From Batrachochytrium dendrobatidis JAM81 (taxonomy: Eukaryota; Chytridiomycota; Chytridiomycetes; Rhizophydiales), in assembly GCF_000203795.2 (NCBI RefSeq), contig NW_006281115.1, positions 296,383-360,382 on the forward strand: a stretch of 64,000 nt of DNA. The letters run 5' to 3'. Position 1 is the first letter of the stretch. Each line of letters begins with the position of its first letter. The translations under genes were made by a program, and so were the position numbers. The notes under the pieces were generated by a model. The model did no database searches, had not been told where the DNA came from, and saw nothing but the letters and a program-made list of their open reading frames with translations. This document shows, piece by piece, positions 1 through 12,971 of this stretch.

Positions 1-470
1 GGTTCAAGAATGGACAGTATGATGCTGTATAGTGTAGTTCCAAACATCGCGCTGTTTGTTGAATAGTTGGTAAACCATGTCTAATTAGAGTTGTTTTGTG
101 GAATGGAATGTTGTCTAGAATAAACTGACCGTTTGGGAATGTTGCATGTCATTGTTTAACAAGTTAATATTACAGCATTCACTGCTGCCTTGATCAATCT
201 CTCAACACATTGATCGTCATATGAAACACACACTATTAGACTATAGTTTTGAACTGAAATGTTGTTTTTGGACTGTACTCTTTCACATCTGTTTGTATAG
301 CCATACATTGTACAATCACCAAGTTTAAACCCCAACTCGTCCATTGCAATCCAAATATTTGATTCTATTGTGCGAATGTTTTCAATACTTGACAAACTCT
401 TCCATGCCAATTCATCAGTCGCTTACAAGAGTGGGCTTTCTGTATGTGTCGTTCCATTCCAAGATGCTTG
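1..470 (+). repeat. Dispersed repeat family, copy A (left end cut by window)
   Basis: This stretch matches 13,140-13,545 over most of its length. Shared blocks include TTGTTTTGTGGAATG, GGGAATGTTGCATGTCATTG and CATACATTGTAC. The 5' half also matches 34,745-34,880 and 37,990-38,110. The 3' half (around 200-420) matches, in reverse orientation, the units at 20,841 and 22,316. Two short minus-strand open frames run through it but have no recognisable domain and are not kept in the other copies, so I treat them as chance. No terminal repeats or target-site duplication were seen. Confidence 0.7.
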
Positions 471-904
471 AAATAGTTGACTGACAAATGTGTGCCTGGT
501 AAAAGTCCATTCGAGCACTACCAACATCACTTTGTCCGAGTGTTGGTAACTCTACGAGGTTGTCACATATCCACTTTACAATGTCTTGTTCGAGTCCAGA
601 GTCTGATAATGACAAATCTACAGTGTAAAGAGTGTACAGAGTGGAAACACTAAACACTTTTAGTCAAGTTCAGAATGTCTTGACTACAAACTGAAACCCA
701 AGACTTTGGCATGACAGAATCTCAAACAGCAGCAATGAAATGAGTAGTATAAAAAGAGCACCAAATAATACCGTTTTATTTAAAGTTTGTAGGAAAATTC
801 ATACAAATTTTGGCTCAATTTCAAATAATTTGAATAGTAAATATAATTTTTCATATAAATTTGTTACATTTTGTCATTCGTATCTTTAGTTTTATTCCAC
901 AAAA

Positions 905-1967
905 ATGACAAAACTTTAGGTGAAGCTCAAGCCAAACAATGCTGTCAAAGTCTCTACTGAAGACTGCACAAATGTTTATCCGTTTATCAAGGAAGTAAAA
1001 AAGGAGTTGTCACCCGACTTGGCTCTTATGACGCTGCTCGCCTTTCACTCTCACTGACTGATGGTGGTGAAACTTTGTAGCCATACGACCCAGTCCCAGT
1101 TCAAAATACTGGAGAGCATCCGCTATTCATCACCATTACAGGAGTTTCTGCTGTTTCCCCAACTCAACTTGTCCCATCATCTACAGATAACACAAATGGA
1201 AGTTTTACTGCCACTCCTGATATTGTACTTGCCATCAGAGAATTGACGCTCGAAATCAGAGAAAATAACAGGCTTCAGAAAAAAAGGCAAAGGACGACTT
1301 TAGCTTGTCGAAACCCAAGAGTTATGAATCTGACAACCATGATATTTGTTTCAAGTGCTTGATTCATTATGGAATGGTACCTTCAGCATCTACGACCCTC
1401 CCTCAAGATGCATGTTGTCATATGCTTGGAGTAAAAGTTCCTTTAAAGTACCTCAATTGCTCTCATCTATTCCAAAAGCATTGGCATCGACATGTGCGTG
1501 ACTTTGGATTGTCGAGTATCAATTCTGGAAAAAACATTCTGGTTCTGCTTAAAATTTTGAAGAGGCATTTGACTCGGACCGCTTTGTTCTTCTCTTTGAC
1601 AAGCAGTCGGGTTCGATTTGATGCAAAATCATTGATAATGAGTTGAAAAGCAGGAAAACTCGACAAAGCCATGAAGGAAGAGTTCCCCAACTATCAGATT
1701 GGTGACGTTGATTTTAAAGACAAGACTTGTTTTAATGATTTTGATGGAGAACTTCATTTTTTAAATTCAGAACGTCCCTACATGCGCTGTTTATCATTTC
1801 ATGCGTTGTTGGCTCGTGAACATGCTCTTGATTACGGATGGATTGACGAAAATGAATTGAAGGAATTGGATGGTGATGATATGTGGTCGGATGGATTCCT
1901 TGAAAAAACCAGGAAATTCATTGATGAGTGGCGGGTTGATGTTTGCAGTCAATCGTCTACTGATTAA
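905..1967 (+). pseudogene. Broken Crinkler (CRN)-like gene with HNH-type C-terminal region
   Basis: The first part (about 905-1,240) reads, across one frame change and two in-frame stops, like the ubiquitin-like header of CRN effector proteins of oomycetes and chytrids: a KLKPNN strand, a KKELSPDL segment, a PVPVQNTG turn and a PLFITI strand, followed by a helix rich in charged residues. The second part (about 1,400-1,967) resembles an HNH_2-like nuclease region, with an NCSHLFQKHW segment, a FDSDRF segment in another frame and a final FLEKTRKFIDEW helix. The pieces lie in at least three frames with several stops, and no intron set repairs them, so the gene looks dead. CRN proteins are known as a large family in Batrachochytrium; the assignment here is by eye from motifs. 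Family identity is moderately sure; inactivation is fairly sure. Confidence 0.6.
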
Positions 1968-3049
1968 GTTGAAATGATTACTTGAAATTAGATTACACAG
2001 GCATGTAGGATATAAAATTACACTCATGTTTTTTTATTTAGTATTCAAATTGACGATACTAGTAGAAAGAACCGTCACTGCAATCAACTCCAACGATCCA
2101 TGATTCTTTTGGATTTGATATTTCGTATCCTGTGTATATGCGATTGTGCTGTCAACTCATCAAACTGCGGTCAAGTCGATGATAAAGCAATGGTTGTCGA
2201 CTTTTGTATTGAAAAGCAGTCAAAAGATTACATTAAAACAGACATTATGGACAGATTCTACAAAGGAAATGGTAAATTCTGTTGTTCTGGGTTGATGCAA
2301 ATCGCAGTCAAAACAACAAACGCTGTAAACATGGATACGATGAACAAGTCGTTGTAGGAATGGAATGCAAGCTGCTGGAGAGTATTGAACGAGCCAAATC
2401 GGAGATTGATGGATTGGTTTAAAATGGGGTAACAGACTGATATTTGAAACGATTTACAACGATATGTCCATGATCTTGAAGCAACAGTTGCAGTTCTAAT
2501 GGAATATTTTGTTGGTAGCATTCATCTTTAAATGTAGGCATATTGGTATCCAGCAACAATGGAAAATGTGTAATATTACAACTGTAATGTCTGGACAACT
2601 GACTGTCTGAATAACAGTAACTATTTCCAGTGATGCTGATTTGTAAACACTCGAATTATTCAACAACACTCTATCAATGCATTTGCAAGAGTCATTGGAC
2701 GTATCTGTTGTTTGAATGTTGATTCTCATACATTCAGAAGTGGAAGTTATAAAGCTTATTTCCATGCAGACACGATCAATGTATTACTTTTTGTTGGATA
2801 GGGTGTATCATCTGTCATCAATTCAGACACACTTGTCAGTCCTGTTCCGTATACAATGAGTCACATATGGACACATATGGACACCAATGCAACAATCAAG
2901 AATCAATTGTCATTTACAAGTCCGAATTGCCAACCAACAATCGTACTAATGGACCAACGGACCAATGCCAAAACACCTGCACATCAGACAGTTTATTGGA
3001 CATGACTTGATTGTTTTTGAAAACTGTTTGAAAACTGCTTGATGACTTG
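1968..3049. other. Gene-poor stretch, no supported gene
   Basis: Short open frames occur on both strands (for example 2,100-2,357 plus and 2,496-2,765 minus), but none shows a domain, a convincing intron chain or a match to another part of the window. The sequence is AT-rich with no tandem repeat. I see nothing here that can be called a gene. Confidence 0.5.
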
Positions 3050-3260
3050 AAAAAACCCGAGTCCTTCATAGAATGGCTATACGAATTGCAAGGAGAAAAA
3101 CCAAGACTGGAAAAGTTGAACGAAAAACAAACAAGGCAGAGCGATTGCCATTACACAAGTCACGTCCATACATTGGTTATCATTGGATACGTTGACTTTA
3201 CAATCAAGGAATATCTGACACGACCATGACACTAAAGAGACTCTTGTATTTTGAATCAAG
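3050..3260 (+). repeat. Diverged repeat shared with 34,890-35,110
   Basis: Blocks such as GACTGGAAAAGTTGAAC, CATTACACAAGTCACGTCC and GGAATATCTGACACGACCATGACA recur in the same order in the segment just upstream of the possible TnpB/Fanzor-like relic at 35,150-35,260. The two copies differ at many positions and contain indels. This copy lacks the conserved NAALNI block, so it appears to be a shorter fragment of the same element. Confidence 0.5.
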
Positions 3261-3641
3261 GATACAATCACAATTTAGTTCAACAACAATGATCGCACAT
3301 GTCAATAACGCAACAGTTGATTTGAGGTTGATTATTCAATTTTTACTTGTAATAAAATGAGAATTGTAGATTGAACAAATGTTGGATTTGTTACAACTGT
3401 GAATACTGTCAGCTTACCAAGATTGGTTTGTTTAATATAAAAATGGGATATTCTAACGCGAGCTTCGACGTTCAGTTATAGTCTCGAGTTATTTTAAACC
3501 AATTGTACGGTTTCATAAATAATTTACGATTTCAAAAAGCTGAAGCCTTTTGATGCCATCAGAATGTTTTCAAAACATTGAAATTGATTGGAATAGAAAT
3601 ATTTTTTTTACATTCTCAACCCATTTGAATTCAGCAGTAAT

Positions 3642-4046
3642 ATGTCGTATACTAGAACAGAGGAAGACGGCAAGGACACTATCATGTTTCTTAGTCCAGC
3701 AGATACGTTTGCAAAAACAACACAACAACCACTTGATGCATCCACAGCCCAGCAAGAAGCCTACAATGAGGAGACTGGCGAGATCAACTGGGACTGTCCA
3801 TGCTTAGGACCCATGACTCAACCACCTTGTGGAGAGACCTTCAAGGCAGCCTTTTCTTGTTTTGTTTATTCCAAAGAAGAACCAAAAGGGATCGATTGTG
3901 TAGATCAGTTTAGAGCCATGCAGGCTTGTTTCCGAGAACATCCCGAGGTGTATGGAGATGAGCTAGATGAAGATGATCAGGAGAATGCAACCAATGTGGA
4001 TGAACAGCCTGTGATGTCTGACAATGTAGAGAAGCAATTACCATGA
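3642..4046 (+). CDS. MIA40: Mitochondrial intermembrane-space import oxidoreductase MIA40/CHCHD4
   Basis: Single-exon gene of 134 residues. MIA40 oxidises cysteine-rich proteins as they enter the mitochondrial intermembrane space and passes electrons to the sulfhydryl oxidase ERV1. The redox CPC motif is at residues 52-54, and the structural twin CX9C pairs are C63/C73 and C86/C96, exactly as in the family. The N-terminal 50 residues are polar and contain no membrane segment, and the C-terminal tail is acidic. Yeast Mia40 is made as a long precursor with a presequence and a membrane anchor; this one has the short soluble layout of human CHCHD4. UPF2 follows 304 bp downstream on the same strand. 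An upstream open frame in another phase overlaps the start but has no support. Identification is very sure. Confidence 0.96.
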   Translation: MSYTRTEEDGKDTIMFLSPADTFAKTTQQPLDASTAQQEAYNEETGEINWDCPCLGPMTQPPCGETFKAAFSCFVYSKEEPKGIDCVDQFRAMQACFREHPEVYGDELDEDDQENATNVDEQPVMSDNVEKQLP

Positions 4047-4350
4047 TTGAATCCGAATGAATTGACCGTGCTACGAGGATACTGTATGCTGCTGACTAGA
4101 CCAAGACCGTGTTGATACGACTGAATGTTTGATATTCTTGTTCCAAGGGTTTCAACTCAAACCCTTTACACTATTGGATTGGTTCTGGCATAAACTACTA
4201 TTAATAAATTATCGTAAATCGGAAACAGCAACTAAAGTGATTCTGGTTGGATTGTAAATTGTGATTTCAAACCAGTCGAATAACTCGTTAATTTTTAATA
4301 TTTCACACTTGCCAACTGCTTGTTAAGGGTTTTCTTGCCATTCAACTCAT

Positions 4351-7300
4351 ATGGACAAGTCTGGACCTTCTGTTACAACAGAAAAGGACGATGATCAGCA
4401 ACTTGCAAAGAGACTTGCACTTCGCACTGCTAATGTCGCTCATTTGACTGCTTCAAGAGGTTGGCTTCACCAACTCGCATTCACTCATGAATTGATGCAT
4501 TCAGCTCTATTTTAAATAACAATTCATAACAATTCTTCTTGTTTAAACACTGACTTGTGTGTCATTCAATAATAGATTCATCTCTCTACGATAAGCTCGA
4601 TGGATCTATTAAAAAAAATACATCCTTGATCAAGAAACTCAAGTCTGGAATAACTTCCACTCAGTTTGCTGCTATTAAAAAAGATGTTCTTTCTCTTAAA
4701 CTTGAGAAATATATCGAAGAAGTCGCCTTGTCCATCTCTGAAGCCATCTACAAAACATCTTCTGATATTTGGGCTGCAGTAGAAATCTCATCGCTAATCC
4801 ATCAACGTTACGCTGCATTTTCCCCATTGTTGCTGGCAAACACATTAAAACACTTTGGTCCACCACCGAGCTTTGTCGGTGTAGCAACTGAACAGCGGGA
4901 AAGAGATGAGACTGTGAGAGTTCATCGACAACGCAGCTCACTAAGGTTTATTTCTGAACTCTATTTGGTTGGAATTGCTCAAGATCCACCTAAAAGCAAA
5001 GATGGTTTGATTGGAAATATTTTATTTGAAATGGCATGTTTGTATAGTCAAATCTAGATGAGATTGTCTTGATGTTTTATTCGGTAATACTGATTTTTCA
5101 AATTGTTATTTGGTGTTTAGTTGAGTAAAGACAAGACCCATTTGAATATATCCATTTGTGTCGCATTCGTTAAATTCTTTTCAATATGCATCATTGACTC
5201 GAAACATTTGCAGTCTGAAGAAACTGCCGATCAAGACAACCACGATCAATCGACTACTATGATTCTTGATTCGCTGATCCCCTCTCATTATCGAACAAGT
5301 ATCTCCAAGATACTAAACAGCTATTTTGATTCAGCCGCCTTTCATTTGATTCGTGATCATCAGGTAATACAACTGTAAAAACTGTATTTTTGATTCTACT
5401 TTGGGTTGGTCAGTGGCAGTAAACTTTCAACATAAATCTTTAGCATGTGAAGCGTTTAGAAAAAATCACTAGTGATTGTTTCATTGCTCGTGGTGAGATA
5501 TATGAGGATAAACAAGATGCCTACGACAAGACTGTCAAGGTTTATCAAAAACTGCGTACATCCGTCGAAACACTGTCCACCTATTTGAAAAGAGATATGC
5601 CTGAGTTAGCTGAAGACGACGATGCTGCTAGATCGGGAATGAACATTATCATGTCTGGCGGAAAAAGCATCCGTGATGAAAAGGTATGCACATGAATTCT
5701 CTTTGGTTTGCTTATTGGTGCTGTGATTTAAGAACTCAATACCAACATTATCAACATGTAGGAGTTTAAAACAGGCATTTGGGAAGATGAAGAATCAAAA
5801 TTGTTTTATGACAATATTCTTGATTTGAAAAATCAAGTTCCTGCCATTCTCCTTGGTATCAGACCCAAAGATGACAAACCATCCGAGGATACTGTATCCA
5901 AATCAGATGACAATGCACCTACAGAAGATCAGGATAATCCAATTTCGGTTGAGACTACAATACATGATGGGACGGATGAATATGCGTCAGTTTTGTCTAC
6001 ATATGAGCCAACCACGCATGAACACGAAGAAAAAAAAGTTGAATCCGCTTCGTTTAATGCTACTCTTATTACAATCTTTTCTCGAATGTTAAATGCGGTA
6101 AACAAGGAAACAATAGATCAAATTGCTGTAGAATTTGCTTTTCAAAACAATCGAGGATCGCGACGAAAAATGGTGGAAACTCTACTGGCTCTTTCGTATC
6201 AAAGATTAGATTTGATTCCATACTATTCTCGTTTAATCGCAACTCTAAATCCTTACATGCCAGATATTGGCACAGGTGTACTCGAAGAGGCAAATATGCA
6301 TGCTTTTATTCATGTTTGTGATTTGCATTGTATTCTAAGTGCTTTTGATCATCATTTTAGCTCAATCGAATGTTTCATGCCCAACAAAAGCGAAAAGAAC
6401 AAATGTTCATTGACAAAAAAATCAAGGCATGTAACCATGTCTGACTGGTCTTTGTAATTCCCACTTTGAGTTTTGCATGGTATTGACTTTGCGTTAATAT
6501 AGGTTATTCGCTATATCGGTGAGCTGACCAAGTTCAGAATCACACCCTTGCACGTTGTCTTTCATGTGATCAAAGTTTTGCTGGATGATTTCATGCATCA
6601 TAATGTGGATCTTTTGTGTGCCTTGCTTGACAACTGTGGTCGTTTTTTGTTTCGTCATCCTGATACAAATGCCCAAACAGCCGATTTTGTATGTATTATG
6701 ATTTAAATAGGATGCTTAATGTAATTCATTTGTCCATGGAAAACTCGACTTACCCAATCATTATACCAGATTGAGATTATGCAGCGTAAAAAAATCTCTC
6801 AAAATTTAGACAGCAGACATATATTCATGATTGACAATGCCATCCATGAATGTAACCCACCAGACACAGTTGCATTCACAATCAAGCAGCGCGAGCCCAT
6901 GGTTCAATACCTTCGTAAGCTGATCTACTATGACCTGGACCTTTCCTCTGCGCGATCTATTCTTGTTCAATTGCGCAAAGCCAACTGGTCTGATCCACTT
7001 GTACTTGCCACGATGCGTAAACTGTTTACAAAAATTTGGAAAATCAAGTTTTCAAATTTGGGTTTGATGGCGTTTCTATCCAGCGAACTTTCACGGTATT
7101 ACCCAGAATTTGGCGTAGCAATTGTTGATAGCTGTTTAGAAGATATTCGTTGCTCGCTTGAGGAGAATATATTCAAGCACAATCAACGTCGTATCTCCAC
7201 AGCCAAGTTTTTGGGACATTTGCACACCTACAGAATGGTGGACAGCAATGTGATTTTTGAAACATTGTATTTATTGCTGCGATTTGGTCATGTGGGAGGT

Positions 7301-8377
7301 GTACCAATGCCACATGTGTCTTGTCCACTTGATGCTGCAAATGATTTTTTCCGTTTACGGTTGGTTTGCACGATTCTAGATGCATGCGGGAGCGCATTTC
7401 AAACAGGAATAGATGGTCGTTCACTTGATGATTTTCTTGCATTCATGCAAATGTACATGTTCACCAAAACAGCCTTACCCATGGAGGCCGAGTTTTTCAT
7501 TGATGAAACACTGGAGATGGTAAGACCCAAACTAATTCGTGTCAAGTCTTATGACGAGGCAGTTGAGCTCGTTAACAAGATTGCTGAACGCCAATCTAAA
7601 GTTCAACGTGCAATGGTACCCACTGCTGGTGTACATGGTGATAGTTCAACCACCACCACTGCTTTTGAAGGTGTGCAGGATGATGCTGATGACGAAGTGC
7701 TCGATCTTCAAGGTAGCGATGCAGAAGAAGAAGCTGATTTGGAAGATCTTTCTGATGACGAGAATGGTGAACATAACGAGAGTCTGAACGATGATGACGA
7801 AGAAGAGTTGGTGATCCGCATGGCACCACCACCCAAAACCGAAGAAGATTTAGACTTTGAACGTGAGTTTAGCTCCATGATGCAAGAGAGTCTTGATAGT
7901 CGTAAGAATGAGCGCAAGCCTAGTCTTTTTGATGCACCCATCCCTAGACGACTCAAGTCTACTGCTGCTCCCACTGGAAATTTAAATATCTCTCCAGCCA
8001 AGAGCGACGAAATGGATGAAGCAGACGATGAAGGTTTTGTAAAGTTTACAATGCTAACTCGGCGTGGCAACAAACAGCAAGCAAAAACGATGGAACTACC
8101 TGCCGATAGTCTTTTTGCTGTGAGCACGCTTTTTAAGCAGCAGGCAGAACAGGAGGAAAAGACTCGATTAAAAAAGCTTGTATTGGGTTACGAAGAACGA
8201 GAGCGAAGCAATTTTTTACGAGAGCAAGCCTTTCAGAATGGGAGTTGGCAAGCATCGGCAGCATTGTTTAACGGCCCAAGTAATGACACAGTCGACGCTC
8301 CTAGTAATAGTAGCCGAGGTAGAGGTAGAGGCAAAGGTCGCGGATCGTACCGAGTAATTTGGACTTCCGCTCCATGA
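4351..8377 (+). CDS. UPF2: Nonsense-mediated decay factor UPF2/NMD2
   Basis: Gene of about seven exons encoding roughly 1,170 residues. UPF2 bridges UPF3 at exon-junction complexes and the UPF1 helicase in nonsense-mediated mRNA decay. The start at 4,351 opens exon 1 (4,351-4,459), which joins in phase to 4,576. Three MIF4G-type helical regions can be followed: about 4,576-5,700, 5,800-6,690 and 6,780-7,560. The last contains the family hallmarks RKLIYYDL, a VDSCLEDIR segment and NQRRISTAKFLG. It is followed by a long acidic stretch (7,680-7,810) and the UPF1-binding C-terminal region. The tail is RGRGRGKGRG. The frame closes at 8,377, but a GTAA donor at 8,354 could splice to 8,497 and give a different 33-residue end finishing at 8,595 (see findings). 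Family identity is very sure; the exact C-terminus is not. Confidence 0.94.
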
Positions 8378-8832
8378 AAACTCGTGAAATGGTCGGTCGC
8401 TACTGATCACGACTTCTCTTTTTACACTTGTATACTTGTCTGCCACCATTGTTGTTTATATAATACAACACACTTTTCCTTTTGCAACTCATCAAGGTCC
8501 GGTTTGACGCAAATGGTCACAACCTACTTTTTGATGGTCCATTTTCTGAAGTTCTGTTGGATCCAAGCTGTTTAGAATGGTGGTGGACGGTATAGATTTT
8601 TTCAAATGTTTGCCCATTGATATGAAATGGGATTGTTTTTTGATCCTTGACCCAATCTTTCAAAAACATCTACATATGCATACTCTGTCAACAATAAAAT
8701 CATGACAAGGACGTTGCATCCCCTAAACATTTGGTAATTTCAAGTCATTGTAAACAACATTGTATTCGGTAAACATACAATGGTCCAACCCATTGATGCA
8801 TAAGCAATCTGGTGAACCATTTTCTGACAATA
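8378..8832. other. Convergent intergenic stretch with a possible extra UPF2 exon
   Basis: UPF2 (plus) and CLASP (minus) end towards each other here. The only coding-like piece is 8,497-8,595 on the plus strand: it follows a pyrimidine-rich tract ending CATCAAG and reads 32 residues to a TAG. It is in phase with a donor inside UPF2 at 8,354. The rest (8,600-8,830) holds AATAAAA-like AT-rich sequence near 8,693, suitable for polyadenylation, and nothing else that I can recognise. Confidence 0.4.
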
Positions 8833-11800
8833 TCAACGTTGTTCTGTTCGACGCTTTGATCTGGCGATATACACGCCAAGCAATTTGCGTTGAGCTTCAC
8901 TAAAAATGGGAGTGACGTGAGTCCAAATGTGGTCGCCAATGATATCTCCAACACAGACAAGAAGATCGATACAAGCTTTTCGGATTTCCAAATTGTCCGA
9001 ATTGACCGCCTTGTAATATACCAAACACCACCATACAATCTAGGTTAATAAAACCTATGTGATTTAACTTGCACTATATAAAAGAATGTAAAAGGGTAGC
9101 ATTACCTTGGACGCCAAGTTCATCAAACTATTTGTACGATGCGTATGATTCAGATCTTGCATATCAAACTTGGATTTGATTAACCGGCTTAAACATATCA
9201 GGCACGATGCAGCAGGTGAAGGCTGATATTCGACTGAACTGGTATGGTCAAGCAAAAGCCGAACACGTCTTCCTGGATCGTTTTCATCGTGCAGATCCCA
9301 CCTCTGTAAAATACTAATAAACGCTTCAAACAAAGCATCTGGATCAAGTTTTTCAATCATAACATCAAGAGCTGCTTCTGCACTTCCTGAAACCTAATAA
9401 TTCATACCGTATTTGTTGTAATGAAAATGTAAGACTGTATTCAACTTTTTGAAAATAGCATAATATTTTTTTAATCCATCAATGTTGTAATCACCTGGGC
9501 AGTTCCGGTACTACGACAATCTAAAAGCAAATATATAACTTCGTATTCCAATCCGTCAAAAAACACATACTGGTTTTTTATAAGCGTTTTGATCAATACC
9601 AAGCATTGTTCTAGCATGTCACTGTCCTATTCATTGCAAGCCCATTAACAAGAGTGAGAATTGAGTGGATAATCAATAGTGTATAACCATGATGAAAATG
9701 GTTTACAAACAGTAACCCATAGCATAGATTACCGTTTGGGGGAATGACACAATTTCTTTGATAGCAAGCATTAAAGGACCTAGCCATTGGCCCCATTTTA
9801 GACTGTCCTGTTGTGGTAGTTTTGCATCCGCTTCAGATATCCGCATAAGCCGGCGAGTGGTACCAATTGTCATTGTACCAACACGTAAATGGTTGATTTG
9901 CTGTTCAAGCTCATCGTGTTGCTTTAATCGTTTAGGTGTCGGAGTACCAGTAGAAAGCACTACATTATCAATGTCACTTCAATGTCAACACACATTCAAA
10001 TACTATTTATAGTACATACAATAGTAAATGATGCTTACAATAATTTTGCTGATCGCGTCGATTAAACTGGAGCTTTACTGGTGTGTCATGGTCAGTAACC
10101 AGGCGTTCTAGATGGCCAAGAACAGGTGCAGGAAATTCACACTCTGCACCCACTAAACCTGATATGGCAGAACAAGATAGATCAATCAAGTTTTCACTAC
10201 AAGCACTATTCTGAGCCTGGAATGGATCTAGAACAGATGGAATTTGTCTAGACGGAGTGTGAGGCGTACTCGTCTGCACATTTGCAGATACAAGACCAGA
10301 AACTTGAGTAAAGCTTATATTTTCGTCATCGCTCATATCTGCACTAGTATTGGACATGTCTTGAGTATCCCTCTGATTGTCATGGATGACTATAGCATTG
10401 GTCGAATAGACCGAGGTTGAGTTGGATAGATAGGATGGACCAATAGTGCTAGTGTCTGCAAACCCTGACGGCATCGTTTCGTTTAAAACATTTGCACTTT
10501 CGCTAAGTTGTACAGAGGGTTCATCCATACACGAATCCATCACAGACGTGTCGTGAAGAACACTGTCAATTCGACTTAAATCACCAAACACATTGTCGTT
10601 TTCTGCGTCGAGATGATCCATGAAATCGTTGCCTTCATGTTGACTACAAGGCATTGGAAGTGGTGGTACATCTTTGGCACATACATCTTGCTGTGAAAAA
10701 TGAAAAGTCGGTGTATTTACGTGTGCATCTCGAACTAGTTTTTGCGGTGTCAAAGATACCTCATCAAACTCAATCAATGGCTTATCTACAACTGAATTCA
10801 AAGAATCTGTCAAATGACTGGGAGTCATGCTACAAGGAAGTCCAAGTGCAATATACACTCCATTTGCCAGCTCATAATCAAATGTTTCCATGCAGCATTT
10901 AAATAGTTGTGGAGAAATATTGTGCACACATTGAAGAGTGCCTAAAATGAATGTAGCTGCAGCAGGAACGGCTTGGGAACCGTGTACAATGGGCACCAAT
11001 ATTTTCATCATATCACCAACTTTGGCAGCATCAGTCATGTAATGTTTAATATCAGCGTCGTCCTCATTAGATGTGTATAACATAGCAACAGATTGAAGAA
11101 ACTGAGCAAGCGGTGCAGCAAGAGTCCCAACTTTGAAGGATTTACAAATGTTTGAACCATCTGACTGGCTATCAAGTTTTTCAGTGCTAGAATGTATGGC
11201 ACCAATTTGACTCAAAAGTACATCCATCAGTTCATCTGCATTAAACGAGCGTTTGATAAGATCTAAACACTTTTCCACGACTTTTTTATCAGATTCAGAT
11301 TGAACAGAGATCGATGCCCTCAGCGCAGACATGATGATATCGGTCAAATCCACTAGGCCTGCTTCCAAAAGAATATCCATGTATTCTAAATCTAAAAGCG
11401 AAGATAGAAACTCGCCTTCAGCAATGGTGTAGAATGAAAGAATGGATTGACGCATATTCTGCAAAGACTCTGATGAAAACGGAATGGGTTGCTTCATCAG
11501 CGAAGACTCTTGAACCGTATTCAGAATTGCATAAAACCCTTGTAGTTTATCTTCTGTATCTGCACTTTCAAGTTGTTGAAGGATTTGAAGGTCTTTTGAA
11601 ACCTTGGGTTGAGATATGGATGGTCCTGATTTAGCGCGGGTGTTTCCAGCAGATTTTCCCGACTGGTTAGAAGGTTTATTAGGAGAAACTGATTTTGAAG
11701 AATATTGGCTAGATTGAAGGTCTTGATTGTATGAATGTGCTTCAGATGAAATAGTTTGTTGTGGAGAATCAATTTCGTGGTTAGGAATTGGACAGTTTTC

Positions 11801-12937
11801 AATAGACTTAGTGGAAGATTGGTAAGCGACTTGAAGATGATCTGTTTCTGCCGCTGATACGCTTGTAGATTCAAGCGTGTAGATACGTGGTACTATCATT
11901 TGAGTAGTGAGCGGTTTCTTGTGACGCTGAATGGCCTTTTGTACAGATAACTCGAGCAAATCCAGCATTCTATTTCATAAATAATGTCAACCGATTTGAG
12001 GTTATAAAACTAATTCATGCAATAAAGACTTACTTTGCAGCACGATCAGGCCATCCAATAGAATAAAAATAAAACGCATCTCTGGCAGCCTCACGCACCT
12101 TATCGTTTGCATCTTTAAGCCCTTTCTTGACAATCTTTTCAATCGTTTCTACACTTGCTGATTTTTCAATAGCCTGAAGCAAAGCAGGCGAGCCAACATT
12201 TCGTTCAATGAATAATCGCAAACAATCCGCGGTGACTTGTCGAAGACTTTGGCTTTTATTGGTTATGCCAGTAGAGAAATGCACCAGCTGTTTGGGATGA
12301 AATGTATTGATCATTATAATGGATTTGATGGCATTTACTGCAGCAGACATGACCAACTTTTTTGTGGAAGCAGAAATTTGGAACAGATGAGTGAGAAGCA
12401 TGTCGACATGAGGATCCAAGTCGGTCCAAGTAAAAACAGCCAATTCTGCCACAACAGTACAACAAGTAATAACCAGAGCAGTTCTCAAACTGTGCAACTA
12501 GTTCCGATTCAAGCACAATCAATGCATCAGTTGTTTCATATAAATATCAGAATAGTAAAAGACAGTTTCTTACAGTTCTAGAAATGGGTTCGGACAAGAG
12601 TTTCAGATGAGCAGCAAAGGCAGACATGGCTGGAGCATCACCCCTCAAGATTCCTCTTAGTCTCTGTAACGAGACTTCTCTCGCTTCCCAATTCTCTTCA
12701 GTTTCTTTTCCAGCGAATATGCCAATCAAGTTTGTACATTCCAACTCGAGTTCTCGGTTGCTATTCACCTATTCAAGATTGTTAGCTCTAATCATCGCAT
12801 ATTCGTGTTTATCAATGTCATTATACCATGATGACCGTAGGTTCAGGAGCAGTCATTCCCATTCCAGAAGATGCAGTTTGAGATTTGGACAAGGATGCTG
12901 AATGGCTACGATCCAGAGTAGATCCTGTATCGACCAT
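8833..12937 (-). CDS. CLASP: Microtubule-associated CLASP-family protein (TOG domains)
   Basis: Multi-exon minus-strand gene, about 1,150-1,250 residues. CLASP proteins bind microtubule plus ends and kinetochores and rescue shrinking microtubules. The start at 12,937 opens a short serine-rich exon that splices to one beginning at about 12,770. The CLASP_N/TOG region follows, with FAGKETEENWEAR (about 12,700) and repeated HEAT helices to about 12,030, including LKDANDKVREAARDAF. The large exon 10,007-11,968 is low-complexity and Ser/Thr/Gln-rich with a second helical block around 11,000-11,550. The C-terminal HEAT domain lies in short exons at 9,960-8,833, with NSDNLEIRKACIDLLVCVG just before the end, typical of the CLASP C-terminus. 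It ends convergently with UPF2. Family call is sure; individual small exons between 9,000 and 9,960 are approximate. Confidence 0.9.
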
Positions 12938-12971
12938 GTTGACGATTGTAATAAAATCAAAAACTTGGATT

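Noticed and set aside
1..660. Two adjacent minus-strand open frames (156-410 and 415-657) as one gene
   Set aside because: The DNA belongs to the dispersed repeat, and copy B at 12,972-13,545 does not preserve either frame.
2100..2765. Open frames at 2,100-2,357 (plus), 2,258-2,521 and 2,496-2,765 (minus)
   Set aside because: They overlap each other on opposite strands, show no domain and no splice chain, and are the length expected by chance.
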